Origin: Rapana venosa
Lineage: Eukaryota > Mollusca > Gastropoda > Neogastropoda > Muricidae
DNA: 64,000 nt
Assembly (NCBI GenBank): GCA_028751875.1
Contig: CM054138.1
Location: forward strand, 37,972,336-38,036,335
Reading direction: 5' to 3'
Below are positions 44,650 to 55,764 of this stretch, piece after piece. Position 1 is the stretch's first letter. Each line of letters begins with the position of its first letter. Under the pieces are notes generated by a model that saw only the letters and a list, made by a program, of their open reading frames with translations, did no database searches and was not told the DNA's origin. The position numbers and the translations under genes are program-made.

Positions 44650-46798
44650 TATTCTTTTTCATTTATAAATGCGCAGGAAAAGAAAGCGCCATTAGCCCTT
44701 CTTTGAAAATGTGCTTAAAAAAATGTATTCATTATTATATTATTATTCCCCTTGGGAAGTCCCCTTGTAAAACTGTTTTCGCAAGCCCCTTTGGATTTGT
44801 GCTTTCCCATACCTTTTAATTTTACGCTTTTTCCGATCGTTAGAAGGTTTCATAGGGTCCCAAGGGTTTTTGCTGGATTTTTTTGGTTTTAGTTCATCGC
44901 ATGCAACCGTTCCAAATGGATCAACAGATTATACTTCACGAGAGAGAGAGAGAGAGGGAGAGAGAGGAGAGAGGGGAGGAGAGAGAGGGTAAAGAAAGGC
45001 GATGGAGAGGGACACGGCTGATGTGACGTGGGTGTAAGGGGTGAAAGGAAAAATAAGGGGGATTTCAAAAAGGCAAATGAAGGATTGGCGAAGGGAAAGA
45101 GAGGGAGGCATTCCAGATAGATGAACCAAAAATAGTGAAGAAAAAACGGCCGACCCGGATTGTTTGAACTGGGGTTTGTAAAGCACAGATAATGAAACAA
45201 AATGGGGGACAAAAAGGGTGTAAGGTGAAGACAGTAAACAGAGATGGGAAGGGCAGTTTGGGGAAAACACTTGTAACAGAGGTGGGGAACCAGTGAAGAG
45301 ATCCAAGAGAGGTATGCTTCTCATTTTTTTCTTTCTTTGTCGGCTACAAAATTTTTTGTTATGTTGAATGGTGGTCAAGTGTGGAGTGTGAAACAATGAA
45401 AAAAAATTAACAATGATGCTTTTAAAAAATAAAAAGCACCTCCTAAAAGTAAAAATTAAGAAAGAAAGACAAAAACGAACCCCCAAAAAAGTCTTAAAAA
45501 GAAAAGTTTGAAAAAGTACTCGGGAAAAAGTGCTGTTTCCACTTCATTTCCGAGATTCTCTAGGGGCCAGTAAAATGCCTTTTCCTAAAACTGTGTTCAG
45601 TCAAAATTCCCGCACGCCCCGACCCTCTTTGGGAACTTAAAAACTAAAACCATTATAATTAGTCTTTAAAACTTTTCTTCTTACGAAATTTTTTCATTCG
45701 ATCTCCCTACCTTTTCTTTATTTATGCTACCTCGGTTTCTTTTTTGCGTTGCACAAACCCCCCAAAGGAAGGGAGAAAGAAAGGAAGACTAAAAGCAAGG
45801 GAGAAGAACTGAGAAAGTGAGATAAAGGCCCATGCAGCACTCTTGGGATCAGTGACTAGGTGGCCCAGAATAGGCAGGAGTGGAAGCGCTTTGTGCTGCC
45901 TACGGTGTGTAATGGCAAATGATTAGAAGCAACAACAAAAAAATAGCGGAAAACAAAACTGAAATTAAAAACCCCCTGTAATATTGGGGTTGGGGGGAGG
46001 GGGGGGGGGGGGTTGGGGGGGGTTGGGGGTTTGGGGTGTTTTTTTGGGAAAGGGGTTTTTAAAAAATACTTTTTGTCTTTTGTGGTTTGATGTTTGAAGC
46101 TGTTCCAGTTGTCAGAAAAGTATTCGCTATGTTTATGATGGCTGGCGGGAAATTATCAATATTTCATACAAAGATCTTTTATTGTTGGAATTGGATTGAA
46201 TTTCACAAGAATTACGAACAGTTTTTTTTTAAGATGATGTGGACAAACTTTTCAGTTACTGGGAATAAAAGCTTTTAAGATTCCAGAATAGGTCAATCAA
46301 ATTTTTGCTGACAAGTTTGGGTGTGAAAAATTGTTTTGGGAGAAGAAAACCTAGTCTGTCAGTACTTTCAAAAGACACTAGGAAGAGAGTCTAAGGCATG
46401 AATGGATGGTAGGATGGTACAAGCCGTTGCCTGCATCCCCGGGAAACTGAACTTTCTTATGATTTTACACCTTCTTCAGCATGTCTGTTAACATTTGCGT
46501 GCAGTGGAACGTAGGGTAAAAAGTGTAGGCAACTAGTAAAGTTGTTCGGAATGTCTCATCTTCGCTCCCTCTGTCGGGCTTTGGGGAAAGGTAAAAAATG
46601 GGTGTTTAAAGGGATGTGCACGAGCAATGTGTCTGGTGTGTCTGTCTCTAAAAGCTTTGGCATTTCAAGAATGTGCTGCTTGTGACTTGGATATATCTTC
46701 TTTCTGTTGAAACCGACATTTTAGCCGACTCCATGAAAAAGTCCCACAATGGCGCGCATGCAGCATGCAGGCGCTCCTACGTGTACAGCGCGCACATA
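44648..46798. other. Stretch with no recognised gene, partly distorted
   Basis: There is a GA microsatellite at 44941-44989 and a G-rich run at about 45985-46035. Between 44.7 and 46.1 kb homopolymers are moderately lengthened. Open frames here (for example 46087-46278) have no recognised motifs. Confidence 0.5.
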
Positions 46799-46800
46799 TA

Positions 46801-46891
46801 CACGCACGCACGCACGCCCCGCACGCACACCCCGCAAACACAAACACACACACGCACCACACACACCACACACACACACACACACATACAC
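46801..46891 (+). repeat. Compound CA/CGCA microsatellite
   Basis: ACGC tetranucleotides pass into CA dinucleotides with a few C insertions. It is the reverse-strand counterpart of the GT/GTGC array at 20.7 kb. The following 46.9-47.3 kb is AT-rich without a recognised feature. Confidence 0.85.
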
Positions 46892-47310
46892 GGAAACTTC
46901 TTGTGAACTAGTACAGACAATTGTTTGAGTCGCCACAGGAGCATGAAAAAAAAAAGTAAGAAACGGTAGTGTATTGTGAAGTGTGTGCCGATAAAATGAT
47001 AAAAATCCATTAGAAAAAAACAAACGGCAACCTTTAAATAACTTTAAATAATTGCAATATAAATACTATTTCTCTATAAAGAAAAAGAAAAAAACAAAAA
47101 TGCAATTAAAAATACAAATAGAAATGTAATATGTACGTACTTATCAGTTTCTTTGGTTGCCATCCAGTAACATGGACCCCTTAAATATTCATTGAATTTT
47201 AGTTTCTCAAATGTTTGATTTTTACCGGTTTTTTTTGCTGAAAAAGAAAGTCCAACAACTACAATAACAATAACAAAAACCAGGATCATGTGGAAAAAGT
47301 TTTGGGGAGA

Positions 47311-47324
47311 GCGCGCGCGCGCGC

Positions 47325-47357
<33 letters not shown>

Positions 47358-47369
47358 CACACACACACA
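47311..47369 (+). repeat. Compound microsatellite (GC)n-(GCAC)n-(AC)n
   Basis: A clean transition from nine GC dinucleotides through GCAC tetranucleotides to AC dinucleotides in under 60 bases. Confidence 0.9.
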
Positions 47370-47621
47370 TAGGTAATGAAATTGTATTAGAATATCAATT
47401 GTGTAATATCAGCTGTGTAATTTTGAAAATTTTAAATCATCTCGTCCTAAGAAAAATTTTTTTTTTATAAACAACATACTAAAATCCATCATCATTATCA
47501 TCGTCATCGTCATCATCATCTGTCTCTGTCTGTATAGACAGAGCTGGTCATGTAAAGCGCCACGTGATAAAAGATCCACAAACAGAACTGATACTCGGAA
47601 ATTGTACGCAGAAAAGTTATT

Positions 47622-47957
47622 TTTTTCTTTTATAATCGAGGATAATGGAATAAGGATTATGTGGAGTTGTTTTTTTTACAAACTAGTCCCCGTGTGTGTG
47701 CGGTTTTGTAACTTTTGTCATCTGTTCCCAGCGGCACACAAGGCCCTACTCTTACGAAAAGCGGAACAGGGTTTAACGTGCGCGCAAGATGTTCTGCGTG
47801 CACGGGGCTTCGGTTTATAGTCTCATCCGAAGGACTTTTGGGGAGAGTGCACTCCAGGGGAAAATATCCCCTTGAACGGGAATCGAACCCATGTTGTCAG
47901 ATTGCGAGTGCAATTGCGCGTGCAGATGCGAGTGCAACTAGGCTATCCCGTCCCCAT
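47622..47957 (-). mobile_element. tRNA-derived SINE, near full-length
   Basis: It carries the tail (tcgaggataatggaataa), body (tctgttcccagcggcac, gcgcaagatgttctgcgtg, tttatagtctcatccgaagg) and head (gaacgggaatcgaacccat, then aggctatcccgtcccc) of the SINE family. The B box is kept (ggttcgattcc with a neighbour change). The segment between the B and A boxes is altered by a short duplication of the gcgagtgcaa word. An (ATC)n run lies at about 47487-47520, upstream of the tail. Confidence 0.85.
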
Positions 47958-47999
47958 AGTAAAAAATGGTCTTATGTCCTGAGACAAATGTACATTGAA

Positions 48000-48785
48000 G
48001 AAGGGGAGAAAGCTTTCTTTCCATGTCATAAGTTACACACTCCTGATGGAAATGTCACATTCGATCTCTCCACACACACAGTAGAGAAAGACAAACAATA
48101 ACAGCAACCAATACTGGAACGAGGCAGGAATGGTGACAAGCAGCAAGTTCGAAAAGATGCAAACCAGAAAACAGTTCAACGGAAGTCTGCTCATGAAGGG
48201 GAGGGACCCCAGGGTGGAAGGCTGGCACGAGATGGTGATTCCCGCTGGTTCTGGCGTAGTGCTTGAGAGAAAGTGTGGTGGCAGAGACAAACATGACAGA
48301 CGCCTATTCTCACCATTGCAAGGATGGCGACCAACCTCAAGACTCCCAAGAGAATGTACAGCATCCACGTGCGGCAGGTCGAGGTCGAGTACATACAAGA
48401 GGCAGTTCATGGTGTTCAGAGGACAGGTTCATGGTGCATACACCTTAAGGTGAGTGGCTGCCCCTCCCCATCCAGCCTACAAGATTTAATGGCTTGGGCC
48501 TAGGGTTCTGGCCGACAAGTCACAGGAGATGTTGGCAGGTTCAGTTCACCTCAGTTCACCAGAGAAGTGTTCCTGAGTGCTTGTGACACAAAGACAGTCT
48601 GCAACGCCAGTGACAATGACAGTGACCATGACAGTGACCATGAAGATAGCAGAGAAGCACGCACTGAAAGTGAACCCTAATAATTATGAATACAGAAAGT
48701 GAAAGAGAGACTGATAAGAATAGTGACTGTACATCCCCGATCTCTTCTATAGATGAAGAGAAGCTACCAATGTCACTCAAAAGAT
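48000..48785 (+). other. Possible ORF1 region of LINE G, unassigned
   Basis: The stretch directly precedes the endonuclease of LINE G on the same strand. Frames here are open for 60 to 125 codons. One segment gives NASDNDSDHDSDHED, an acidic run. I could not recognise a coiled coil or RNA-binding motif, so the assignment as ORF1 rests on position only. Confidence 0.3.
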
Positions 48786-48789
48786 TGGA

Positions 48790-51064
48790 ATCTGTTCTGG
48801 AATATTGAAGGGTTAGCTAGTAAGCTATGGACATAGACTTTAAAGATTATATAAACAGTTTTGATTTTGTTAACTTGTATGAAACCTTCACTGATGAAAA
48901 GTTTGATTTGTCAGGACATTTCATAGATTTTGAAAAAATTTCACCAGCTGTCAAACTGTCAAACCAGGAAGAAAGTCAGGAGGCATCTGCTCATATGGAG
49001 AAAACGGTATCCAACATTTATTTTGTAGAATGGTTCAAACCGCTTTCAGTGATGTTTGTAAAACTGGCGAAGGAATTTTTGTAACAGGTGACAGGAAAAG
49101 ATGTTTTCATGGGTCTCCTTATTACTCATGATAGTCATAGTTGTGAATAGGAACAATGCCTGGCTGACATTATGGACAGTTGAGGACTAATACATTTTGC
49201 TGGTGGTGATCTGAATGCCAGTACAGGTAATATGCAGATTTGTTAGCACTCTAGATACTTTTACAGAAACCGCAATTTGCAGGGAATCACTAGTAAAAAA
49301 GTCGCTTGAAGATCAGATGTATAATGCTTTGGTGATTAATTGTTGAATGTATGAGTGTGTTTTTAAAACTGACCATCCCTGAATGGATTTTGTAATACTG
49401 AAGAATACATTTCACATCATGGTAATAGACCCCACATAGCCTTAAGCAAAATTGTAAACCTGGAATTCGGAAGTAGAAAAATCTTCCGACTGTAGAATGC
49501 CTGTAGAATTCTAGTTTTACAAAACATGCCATGGCAGTGCTTCCAACGACATTGTAAAATATAGTAGTAAAAATGTTTGGGAGCCAGAAAATGTAGAATT
49601 CTTATCAAATTTATCATGAAAAAAGCTTCAGAACCACGCTGAACAATGCGATGAGCACACTGAACATACAAGGAATAGATCACTCAGGGGATCTGTTCAC
49701 TAAAGCAATCCCCTCAGCTGCAGATTGCATGCTCACCAGAATCTCGCCCAGACTAAAGAAAGATTCTAATTATGGCTGGTATGACTACCACTGCCGAAGA
49801 GCAAAGTTAAGATCAAGAGCAGCTCTTAGGAAATATGTTAAATCTAAATCAAATGAGGGCAAAATATATGCTACAATAAAGAAACAATACAAACAGCTTC
49901 TAAAGCAAAAGGGACAAAATGCAATATTTTTGGAATCAGTCAATGATCTAAATGTTTTCTGAAACGAAGTACAGAAGATAGCCTGCATGTACAAATGAAA
50001 TTTTGCCAAGCAACGGTTTGATCACTTTCAGTTAGTTTTGAATGAGAACTAAGATGCAGACACAAATGAAGCTCTTAATTGCAAAAATGATGATTTTCTT
50101 GATGGTCCAATTACTACGGCAGAAGAAAAAAAAAAGCACTTTCTCATTTAAAGCTTAGGCCTTAGGCTTAGGCATACTTAATGAAATGCTCAAATATATT
50201 GAAAATGTGATCACAGAATACTTGGTCGTTTTGTTCAATACAAGTTTTTATACTGGGTGCTTTCCCCAAGAATGGACTTAAGCATTTATTGTCCCACTTC
50301 ATAAAAAACTTTCGTGGCATTTCTCCGCTCAATAGTGAATAAAAGGTACTGTATGGTCGGAAATGAATGAAGTGATTAATGAGTCACAGGTAGGTTTTAG
50401 ATATTATTATAATCCCTTTTATATGCAGCGATTGAGAAACAGCTGCAGCAAAAGTCCAAACTATATGCTGCGTCTGTAGACTTTCGTAAGGACTGTCTTG
50501 ACTTGAACGTTGAAAAGACTAAAGAGATGTTAATTGATTTTCGCAAAAATCCTTACCTTACCAAACCTTTCCATTAATGTTATAATGGTCGATTGTGTGC
50601 ATGAATAGGTACTGTCAGTGACAATAAACTGAAATTTAGTGCTAATATTGATCTTGTAAATAAACAAATGCCATTGCCGTATCATTTTCTTTCAAAACTT
50701 CAGAAGTCTTCATGTAAATGTAAGTTTTACAGAATTTCTGTCACTGAGAGTCTGCCCTTTCCTTCTCTTTAATCTGTTGGTACAAAAGCCTGAATGAACG
50801 TCACACACAAAAACGTACTGCACAAAACTGTAATAAGATGTGGCAAAACTATGGGCTGTGAGCAAATGCAAATGAATGATTTGTATGAATGCTGTGTGAG
50901 AGACAGAGCGAGACAGATTCAAAGTGATTCTATTAATGTGCTCTCAAAAATATTTTGAACTCATCCCTTCTCTAAAGCGCTACAGAACTCTGCGAGATGA
51001 AAATAGCTTTATAGCTCAATTCTACTGCTTAACAAGTGCATTACAACAATTCCGAACTGACCCA
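48790..51064 (+). mobile_element. LINE G, CR1-like remnant
   Basis: The endonuclease begins FWNIEGLASKL (48793), followed by DYINSFDFVNLYETFTDEKF, with the LTET-type glutamate region read as YETF, then AVKLSNQ, a GGDLNAST block near 49205 and a degraded C-terminus. The linker RRAKLRSRAALRKYVKSKS and YKQLLKQKGQNA lies at 49651-49962. RT and post-RT blocks are EMLKYIENVITEYLV (50185), QKSKLYAASVDFRK (about 50450), LNVEKTKEMLIDFRKN (50505), LKFSANIDLVNKQ (50630), KSLNERHTQKRT (about 50785) and FELIPSLKRYRTLRDENSFI (50950). It ends against a GA microsatellite. Stops and frameshifts are frequent, and much of the RT palm including the catalytic ADD box is missing. Confidence 0.75.
49651..49962 (+). 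pseudogene. LINE G linker domain fragment
   Basis: The longest open frame in LINE G, 103 codons. It is strongly basic and contains YDYHCRRAKLRSRAALRKYV, then KIYATIKKQYKQLLKQKG. In CR1-like LINEs this lysine- and arginine-rich region sits between the endonuclease and RT domains and has the C/H-R-x-A-K start. The frame ends at a stop after LNVF, with RT-type sequence continuing in other frames (WFDHFQ-like at about 50016). It has no independent function as assembled. Confidence 0.65.
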
Positions 51065-51092
51065 GAGAGAGAGAGAGAGAGAGAAGAGAGCG
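51064..51092 (+). repeat. GA microsatellite at the 3' end of LINE G
   Basis: A short (GA)n run directly follows the last recognisable coding block of LINE G and may be its 3'-terminal repeat. The following 51.1-51.95 kb is AT-rich, somewhat distorted and without recognised features. Confidence 0.6.
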
Positions 51093-51949
51093 CGAGCGAG
51101 CGAGCATGGCGGAGGAAGGGGTTGGGGCGCAAGGGGAACAGAGTTAGAAAAAACAGGGGACTTTGGTATATATAATTTATCGAAAAATTTATTTCTTCTT
51201 CAGCCCCGGTCTTTGCAGACATGGGGCGACATGGCCTTCCATTCCCTCTGTTGTCAGTTTCTTTGATGAGTTCATTTTGGGGGATTTTTTCCCTCTTTGC
51301 ATTTTGTGCGTTGTTTTCCCTCCATAGTGGTACACAAAATCTTCCACACTTTTATTTGCTTTTTTTCTATTCCATAAAGCTTGTTTTATGTGCCCAAAAA
51401 AAAATTGTATTCTTTTTCTGATGGTTTTTTTTAAAATCTTTTGTAACCGACCATTTCCATTCTTCTTGTTTGCCCTTCTTTTCAGTCATAAATTTTCCCC
51501 TATAATTCGATATACCACTTTTCTGCTGCTTCAAAGCTTCTTTCGAGGTCTTTTGTCAACGCCCAGCATTCAAAATCCGTACAGAAGGAGGCCATATGTA
51601 GGCTTTCATAGTTTTTGTTTGGTGCTGAGTCTTATTTTTTTTGGAAAAGATGTGATTATATAGTCACACAAAACAAAAATTTATATATATTATTTTATAT
51701 ATATTAATTTTTTATAAGTTATTTTTTTATTTTTTTGTAAGATGATTAATGATATTTTAAATTTTTTTAATTAATAAAAAACAAATTATATTTTTAAAAA
51801 AAATAGTTAAAATTAAAAAATAATTATTGATATTTTTTTATTGAAAGGAAACTTTAAAAAATTGGGAAAATTTAAAACGTTTTTTTCCCTTTTTTCTTTT
51901 TTTTTTATGTTATTTTATGTATAGATTTCCCAAACCTACCATCTCCATT

Positions 51950-52795
51950 GGCGGCAGACCCCTCAACAACTTCGGTTTGCGTGACATTGACCTCATGGGC
52001 GGAATGTAACACAGAGCTGCAAGATCTTACGACCAGACTTGAGAACAGAGCTGGAGCATATGGGATGGAGGTGAGCTCGGAGAAAAGTTAAAGTACTTGT
52101 GAACAGCACGAGCCAATGCCACCGCTAAAATTTACATGAACGGCCAACAACTGGAGAAGGTAGACGCTTTTAAATACCTCGGCGCTACACTCACAAAGGA
52201 CGGGCGATCGACGACAGAATCAAAGTCAGAATAGCCATGGCAACATCTTCCATGACAAAACTCACCACCATATGGAAAAGTAAAGAGATCAGTTTCCCAA
52301 TCAAACTAAAGCTCTACAAAGCCCTAATTCAGTCGATCCTGCTGTACGGAAGTGAAACCTGGACATTGACTGCTGAAACAGCAAAGCGAACCCAGTCATT
52401 CGAAACAAAATGCCATAGAAAATACTGGGCATATCCTGGAGAGAACGAAAGACCAACGAATTTGTCAAGAGTCAAATAACACGGCTGGCAGGTCCACGGG
52501 AACCCCTTCTCCCCATTGTCAAGAAGAAAAAGCTGACATGGTTCGGCCACGTCACCCCGCCACAAACACTCTGCCCAAAACAGTACTGCAGGGAACACTC
52601 GAAGGTGGCAGAAGGAGGGGAAGACAGAACAAGTCATGGATGGACAACATCAGAGAATGGACCAGGATGAATGACTCGGCACTACTGCGCAGAGCCGAGG
52701 ACCGAGATGGATGGAGGAGGCTTACCACGGCATCGTCTTTCGTGTCTCCCCCACGACCGCCAAGGTCACGGGTCTGATGATGATGATGATGTATA
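51950..52795 (+). mobile_element. LINE D, RTE-like 3' fragment
   Basis: This 5'-truncated copy begins within the RT (SIGGRPLNNF and NLRF-like text near 51960, LTTRLENRAGAYGMEVSSEK near 52027), then FKYLGATLTKDGR (about 52170), MTKLTTIWKSKEISFPIKLK (52252), LYKALIQSILLYGSETWTLT (52312) and SFETKCHRKYWAYPGE-like sequence. The C-terminus has TLEGGRRRGRQNKSWMDNI (52598) and AEDRDGWRRL (52692). It ends after ccgccaaggtcacgggtc in a (TGA)n run (52776-52792), a typical 3'-terminal repeat. The same family occurs distorted on the minus strand at 26.45-27.97 kb. Confidence 0.8.
52237..52479 (+). pseudogene. LINE D post-RT thumb fragment
   Basis: An 80-codon frame with WKSKEISFPIKLKLYKALIQ, LLYGSETWTLT and RTQSFETKCHRKYW. 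In RTE-type LINEs this segment follows the RT palm and holds the YGSETW signature. It then shifts frame, continuing as NEFVKSQ-like and VKKKKLTWFGHVT text before GGRRRGRQNKSW. It cannot act alone and lacks the polymerase active site. Confidence 0.75.
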
Positions 52796-52890
52796 GTTTG
52801 TAACACACACGAATGTCTCTGTTTGTGAGGTAATAAAGTATTTGAATTGAATTGAATTCATTTGAATACTGACTCTCTCTCCTCTTCTCA

Positions 52891-52907
52891 TACACACACA
52901 CACACAC

Positions 52908-52951
<44 letters not shown>
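52891..52951 (+). repeat. CA microsatellite
   Basis: About 30 CA dinucleotides with one interruption, between LINE D and a SINE fragment. Confidence 0.9.
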
Positions 52952-52952
<1 letters not shown>

Positions 52953-52964
52953 CCGACTTTACTT

Positions 52965-53112
52965 CCCCCTCAAATTCTTCGGGTGGGACTAAAAACCGAA
53001 CGCACGCATAAAAAATACGTTCCGCTTTTTGGAAGAGTAAGCCATATTGTATGCCGGTGGGAACGGATGACAAAATTGACAGTGCTTATTCCATTATCCT
53101 CGAAATAAAAGA
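52965..53112 (+). mobile_element. tRNA-type SINE, 5'-truncated, plus strand
   Basis: Reverse orientation relative to the other copies: cttcgggtgggactaaaaac, cgttccgctttttggaagag, gccggtgggaacggatgac, then the tail cttattccattatcctcga. The head is missing. Confidence 0.75.
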
Positions 53113-53203
53113 ATAGAATAAAGATAAATAAATAAAATATAGACGCGCGAGCGAGCGCGTACGCACGCATGCACACACTCACGTGTACATACATAGAGAG
53201 ACA

Positions 53204-53370
53204 ATGAATGAATGAATGAATGAATGAATGAATGAATTGGTGGGTGGATGGATGGATGGATGGATGGATGGATGGGTGGGTGGGTGGGTGGGTGGGTGGA
53301 TGGATGGGTGGATGGGTGGGTGGGTGGATGGGTGGATAGGTGGATGGATGGATAGATGGATGGATGGATC
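53204..53370 (+). repeat. Tetranucleotide arrays (GAAT)n and (GGAT/GGGT)n
   Basis: About eight GAAT units (53204-53236) are followed by about 130 bases of GGAT and GGGT units in alternating blocks. Confidence 0.9.
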
Positions 53371-53527
53371 TTTATTTTCCAAGAGTTGTGGAGTAAGTAC
53401 TCGTATACTTTTTTCATCCGGCCCTTGTCATGATTAGAGACTATCAACAAGCAAACAATCTAACACAAAAACCGCAAGTACAACAACGACAACAAAAGTT
53501 CAACCTATGATTCAAGGAAAAGATAGA

Positions 53528-53695
53528 AATGTGTATTCAACAAACACATAATCCCCAAGTAGATCGGAACATTAATGTCAGGCAGATACATCGATTAAAA
53601 CTATTTTGAAAAAGGAGATAAATATGTGTTCAACAAACACACAATCCCCAATTGGCTTAAACATTAACATCAAAACAGATCCATTGATTACAATT
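53528..53695 (+). repeat. Imperfect tandem duplication of about 80 bases
   Basis: Two successive segments share tattcaacaaacacataatc (second copy with small changes), ccccaa, aacattaa and agatccattgatt-like words. It separates the tetranucleotide array from the 3' end of LINE H. Confidence 0.6.
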
Positions 53696-53723
53696 AAACA
53701 ATTTAGATAAAGGAAAGAGAGAG

Positions 53724-53759
53724 AACTCGAACTCGAACTCGAACTCGAACTCGAACTCG
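53724..53759 (-). repeat. Terminal hexanucleotide array of LINE H
   Basis: Six exact copies of aactcg on the plus strand (cgagtt on the element strand) lie directly after the AATAAA-containing 3' end of LINE H. A short terminal simple repeat is usual for LINEs that prime on simple sequence. Confidence 0.85.
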
Positions 53760-53882
53760 AAGGATTTATTCACAATAAAGGCCATTGGCCCATACATGAA
53801 GGGGGTTGCCGAACTGCTTAGTATTTTGGCAATAGTAACAACATGTTACTGTATAACAAAAGGTCAGCTACAATAATATGAC

Positions 53883-54612
53883 TTAGGATAACAATATCTC
53901 TCTTATTCTGAAAGCTTTACAAAAATATAAAGTGAGACTGCGCACAACCTCAGGATGACTTGATGCCAGGAGTAAACAGAGTCTAAATAAATTAGGCTGT
54001 CTACTATATTTAGCAGGGATGTAGTTCTGCCTAACATCCTCCAATACTGGACAGCTCAACACAAAATGTACTTCATCCTCCTCTGCTTGATTACATAATG
54101 GGCATAGCAGCCTGAGGTCGTCCATATCATCTTCTCTGTATCTGAATTTATGAACGTTTATATGTGATACACCAAGTCAACTTAGACAGAACTCTTTTCA
54201 AATGTGCATCCATATCAACTTTTAGATAAGGTTTGACATCATGTGAGCTTATAAATTGTCTGTACATTCGGACTCCATTGCTCCCATCGGCAGTCAATCA
54301 ATCTTTACCTGAAAGCGTTAATAAACTCTACAATTTCCGACTCCTTGATTCAGCCAAACAAATCCAGACCCCAGTTCACACAAACAGGTACGTATTTGTG
54401 TCGCCCAGTTGTTTTTCCCTTTGACATCTAAGATCATAAAGCATCTTGTAGGATTTAAAAGGTAGCCTGCTCTCATTCATTTGCAGAATCGTATCCAATA
54501 TCTTATGCATCTTAAAGCAGCATTAACAGAGAGAGGATATCTGTTAGTTTCACTACGTCTATCTAAGCCTAGGTACTGCTTTAAAGCAAAGAGGTGCACT
54601 TATTCACAATGT
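53883..54612 (-). pseudogene. LINE H ORF2 C-terminal zinc-finger-like domain
   Basis: The open end of this region (54125-53883) encodes RLLCPLCNQAEEDEVHFVLS followed by CPVLEDVRQNYI. The pattern C-x2-C-x8-H-x4-C fits the zinc-binding domain found at the end of many LINE ORF2 proteins, thought to help binding of nucleic acid. It ends with VVRSLTLYFCKAFRIREILL. Upstream frames give weaker matches to the region between the RT and this domain. Copy I has the same segment with the first cysteine changed (YPLC). Confidence 0.8.
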
Positions 54613-54797
54613 GTTACAGCTGCATCCAAGCCCCAAATTTCTGCACCACATAACACAGTGGTCAATGAACAAGTCAAAAGAGTTATTATTCGTAGTTTTT
54701 TCAACACAAATAACAGGTAGCCTGTTTACCTCGACTTGCCAGATCTTTACATGCAGTTCTGAAACTAAGCTTAGTAGAAAAACAGATTCCTAAATAT

Positions 54798-55763
54798 TTA
54801 TATACATTTATCACACATGATATTTCCATTGTACAGCAATTTTTCATGAGCAGCTAAATAGCCACCTTTTCCGAATACAACGATATTACTCTTACTCAGA
54901 TTAACCTTAAGATCAAGTGATGTTGCAGCACTGTTTAAGCTGTTAAACTGCTTTTGTAAGCCTACAACTGTTTCAGATAGCAGGATAACATCAGCAAGCA
55001 GCAGAATAAACAACTCTGAGAAATCTTGGGGGAAAGTGGGTCAATAATATTGATGACATCTCTGGCTAACTCACTGATAAAAACAGAAAACAATAAGGGT
55101 CTACATACATTACACCAGTGGTACAGTATAATTATTAAGTCAGTCACTTTAGTTCCACATCTTATTCTGATTCTGACATTCTGATACATGGCTCTCAGAC
55201 ATCGTAATAGTTTACCCTTCACACCGTTTTTCAGAAGAATAGGCCACAACAAGTTCCTGTTAACAGAATCAAATGCTTTTTCAAAGTCAATAAATGCTAC
55301 ATAGAGCTTACGGTTATGAGCAAACTGTTTCTGTACAAACGCAAGCAGAGTAAACATATGATGTGGAGTATGCTCTCTTAAAACCAGCTTTGTGCTCACT
55401 TGTAATATTATTTTTCATAACCCATTCCTGTAACCTATTGTTAATAATAGTACTATATATCTTACTACTTATGTCAGTAAGAGAAATTCCCCGGTAGTTA
55501 TTAGAGCTATCAACATCACCCTCTTTATGCAATGTTATTATTATAGATTCAGCCCAGTTATCTGGAAAAAGACCATCATCAAAAATTTTATTGAATAGTT
55601 TTAGAAGGAAAAGCACAATATTTTCACCTCCATATTTTAGCAATTCACCAATGATTTGATCAGGACCGGCTGCTTTCTCACTCTTTAGTTTTCTAATTGC
55701 CACTAATATTTCATCTTTAGATATGGTTCGATTAAAATCTTTCAGTTCCATCACTGTCAACAT
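54798..55763 (-). pseudogene. LINE H reverse transcriptase, damaged catalytic box
   Basis: Three minus-strand frames make up the RT. The first (55763-55314) has KLKSEKAAGPDQIIGELLKY, FPDNWAESIIITLHKEGD, then NNYRGISLTDISSKIYSTII and HKAGFKR. The second (55399-54962) has KLYVAFIDFEKAFDSVNRN with the first catalytic aspartate and KNGVKGKLLRCLRAMY. The third (55013-54798) has FILLLADVILLSETVVGLQ and LKVNLSKSNIVVFGKGGYLA. The usual Ala-Asp-Asp box reads Ala-Asp-Val (54987-54995), as if one GAT codon were lost in frame. Motif B is also altered (YHWCNVCRPLLF). The enzyme would have copied element RNA, but this copy should be inactive. Confidence 0.85.
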
Positions 55764-55764
55764 C

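Noticed and set aside
53179..53450. His/Pro/Ser/Ile-rich open frames
   Set aside because: They are produced by GGAT/GGGT and GAAT tetranucleotide arrays read on the minus strand.
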